From: Stramonita haemastoma
Lineage: Eukaryota > Mollusca > Gastropoda > Neogastropoda > Muricidae
Length of the DNA stretch: 24,656 bases
NCBI GenBank assembly: GCA_030674155.1
Contig: CM060317.1
Coordinates: forward strand, 38,235,295-38,259,950
Direction: 5' to 3'
Both the position numbers and the translations under genes were made by a program. Positions 22,926-24,656 of the stretch are shown piece after piece (the first letter of the stretch is position 1; each line of letters opens with the position of its first letter). Under the pieces are notes generated by a model. It did not search any database. It was given only the letters and a program-made list of their open reading frames with translations, and had not been told where the DNA came from.

Positions 22926-22927
22926 CC

Positions 22928-23267
22928 CTAGCTCTCTTCCCCATTCACCTTCTCATAGCTTTCAGACAGAGAGCGGTAGTAGTAGGCACTGCGGCGCCGG
23001 CTGCGTCTCCAGAACACCAGCCCCAGCACCAGGAAGAGCAGGCCGACCGAGGAACCCACCGACAGAGCGATCATCAACGACTTGTCCTCCCCGCCAAACG
23101 TCTGCATGTTTCCTCCGCTCTGCACACACACAGAGACATGCACACACGTGGAGAGGCAGGCAAGTAGCTTACAAGCATTGTAGGCAGGTTAGGTAAGGCA
23201 CTGTATGCATGCGAGCACGTCGTGTGCACATAAAAATGACGTGGGTTATATGTATGAAGCTTGCATC

Positions 23268-23351
<84 letters not shown>

Positions 23352-23873
23352 CACACGACACACATACGTCCACAGTTTGTGTATTTATAAAAGATATCTA
23401 TGCAGCTGGCACTTCCTCGTCACATACTGACACACACGCACGCATAATAACTATGCGCATATGCTTTCCTAAGTCTGGCACAAACTGCTGGAGTGATGGT
23501 ACAAGAAATTACAGCTTTTAACTTAAGGTGGGGAGATGGGGAGCGAAACGGATGGAATTTTGTTTACAACAAGCCCATGTTAAAAGTTATGCAAATATAT
23601 TGAAAGGGCATCACTTGTAAAGCCTAAAAATCAAAGAATGACTCAAGTTTTCTGCACGAACTGTTGCCATGGAAACATTAAAATTTTTTTACCTCGACAG
23701 TAGCAAAGGTGGTGGACCACAGGGGAGTGGGGGTGGTGGACATTCCGAACCAGGTGTAGGGTTTGGTGGATGAGGGTTTGGTCTTCAGAGGTCCACAGGT
23801 GTCATTGGCCAGCGACTTGCAGTTCTGCAGTCTGGCGTCCTCGTGAGTCATGAACCACGACCAGCGCTCGAAC
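22928..23873 (-). CDS. 3' end of a single-pass membrane protein gene (exons 23693-23873 and 22928-23119)
   Basis: Two exons encode the last 123 full codons of a minus-strand gene. The first follows an AATCCCTAG acceptor, begins with one base of a split codon and ends at a GAG|GTAAAA donor in phase 0. The second follows CTCTGTGTGTGTGCAG and ends at a TAG stop (22928-22930). The product has an extracellular-type segment with two Cys and one NDT sequon. A transmembrane helix follows (LMIALSVGSSVGLLFLVLGL), then a basic stop-transfer WRRSRRR. The roughly 23-residue tail contains two YxxPhi sorting motifs, YRSL and YEKV, typical of endosomal or lysosomal type I proteins. The start FERWSWFM weakly recalls the last strand of GH128 (Asl1-like) glycosyl hydrolases; that is a guess. 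Upstream exons are not visible between 23874 and the window end. Confidence 0.72.
23120..23692 (-). other. Phase-0 intron of the membrane-protein gene
   Basis: This 573-nt intron lies between the two membrane-protein exons and has GT and AG ends on the minus strand. About 80 bp of AC repeat (23271-23352) sits within it. Removing it keeps the reading frame open from the first exon through to the stop codon. Confidence 0.7.
23271..23352. repeat. (AC)n microsatellite
   Basis: About 40 AC units in the intron between the two membrane-protein exons. Confidence 0.95.
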
Positions 23874-24116
23874 CTAGGGATTATAGTAATCACAGCTGTC
23901 AGTTTCCCCCACTTTCAGCTCCTCTTAGCTGCTAATTATTTCATCCCATCCTAGCCCAGCCCAGCTGGGGGGGCCAGCTGGTGCTATTTATAGCAGGAGC
24001 TGACCGCACTTGGACTAGGTAAAAGGAAGAAGTGCGCTAAATTTAGCATTCTTCTCTAGGGCCAACTGAGGGATGTTGGATTTGTGCACTGTGTGATGAA
24101 CCAGAGTAACATTACA

Positions 24117-24420
24117 TTTATTTTTACTTTATTTTTTATACCACATTATGTCACAGAAGATTTCTCTGCGTGAAATTCGGGGCTGCTTTCCTCAGAGAGA
24201 GCGCGTCGCCACTAATGCAGCGCCACCCATTATTTTTTTTCTTATTTTTCCTGTCTGCAACTGTATTTGTTTCCCTATCAGAGTGTTTTTTTCCTACTGA
24301 ATTTTGCCAGGGACAACCCCTTTGTTGCCGAGGGTTCTTTTACGTGCGCTGGATAATAATGTGTAACACACGGGACCTCGGTATATCGTCTCATCCGAGA
24401 GACTAGCGCCCAGACCACTA
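24117..24420 (-). mobile_element. Mollusc-type SINE or short interspersed repeat
   Basis: Read on the minus strand, the segment has GTGGTCTGGGCGCTAGTCTC, then GGATGAGACGATATACCGAG, then CGCACGTAAAAGAACCCTCG. Later come a GGGTGGCGCT block, GCGACGCGCTCTC, a segment ending AATTTCACGCAGAGAAATCT, and an A/T-rich tail. I recall this order as a very abundant interspersed repeat in gastropod genomes. The GGATGAGAC core is shared with the SINE at 9371-9404, but the 3' halves differ. Its 5' limit is uncertain, and no clear tRNA-like head is visible beyond 24420. Confidence 0.62.
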
Positions 24421-24656
24421 CTCATGGACTAGTGGATGGGGGGAAAGTTTAGGGCCCAAACAGGCTATAAATATTAATGCAGAATGATAGTGTTACGTGC
24501 GTGCTTTGATAATTGTTGCTTATAGGTTGGTTTCTTCCTTGTTGAATTTATTTTCTTAGTAAAATTCCTTCATACCCTGTTCGTATCTAGCATATAATGA
24601 TAACCCATTAGTAGCGTCATAGTGATAAAGAGGGATAGTGTCTACTACATGCCTGC

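Noticed and set aside
23678..23893. ATG at 23893 as a start codon for the membrane-protein exon
   Set aside because: The ATG lies before a good acceptor (AATCCCTAG). The protein needs upstream luminal sequence, so the exon is internal.

Overview
This is an animal nuclear genome window: AT-rich, intron-bearing, and dense in dinucleotide microsatellites, homopolymer tracts and degraded retroelements. The single gene I can name is a two-exon homologue of the metazoan mitochondrial protein C2orf69 (+ strand, 8629-10558). Several interspersed repeats look like SINE families I associate with gastropod molluscs, notably the element at 24117-24420. I therefore suggest a mollusc, probably a gastropod. 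This rests on recollection of repeat consensus sequences and is inference. There is no bacterial, viral or CRISPR-type content, and nothing resembles an operon.

Layout. 1-3100: AT-rich DNA holding two short candidate coding exons on the minus strand (771-964 and 2894-2936). They have good splice sites and matching phases, and would encode a membrane-anchor segment of an unidentified protein. SINE 3'-tail fragments and GT arrays lie in and around their intron. 3866-4240: a minus-strand SINE with a tRNA-like head and a 5S-rRNA-like segment, then a palindromic AGGCCTA cluster. 4557-4656: a 100-N assembly gap flanked by a 19-bp inverted repeat. 5300-6450: C, CT, CTGT and T tracts. 6610-7875: a dead, 5'-truncated non-LTR retrotransposon (RTE-like reverse transcriptase) with several stops and frameshifts. 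8379-8534: a GT/GA array just upstream of the C2orf69-like gene. The gene's only coding intron (8956-9697) contains a tRNA-derived SINE. 10861-11153: a second copy of the tRNA/5S-type SINE.

11154-15700 is AT-rich, gene-poor DNA with CA/GT arrays. 16100-17240 is an old, diverged tandem duplication, followed by a decayed repeat of about 190 bp (17480-18180). 18178-18540 is a nearly pure A/C tract with long C runs. 18617-19135 is the 3' end of a second non-LTR retrotransposon on the minus strand. 20755-21120 is a compound AC/AT array, and 21448-21871 is a 424-bp TA-flanked inverted-repeat element (MITE-like). 22871-23873 holds the last two coding exons of a minus-strand gene for a single-pass membrane protein. 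Its stop codon is followed at once by a very G-rich 3' UTR. 24117-24420 is a further minus-strand SINE.

The genes here do not visibly work together. The C2orf69-like gene is the one complete gene. The left and right minus-strand genes are partial and extend out of view or into DNA where I could not find their other exons. The most interesting material is in the repeats: the chimeric tRNA/5S SINE, the link between SINE tails and microsatellites, and the MITE sitting inside a TA array.
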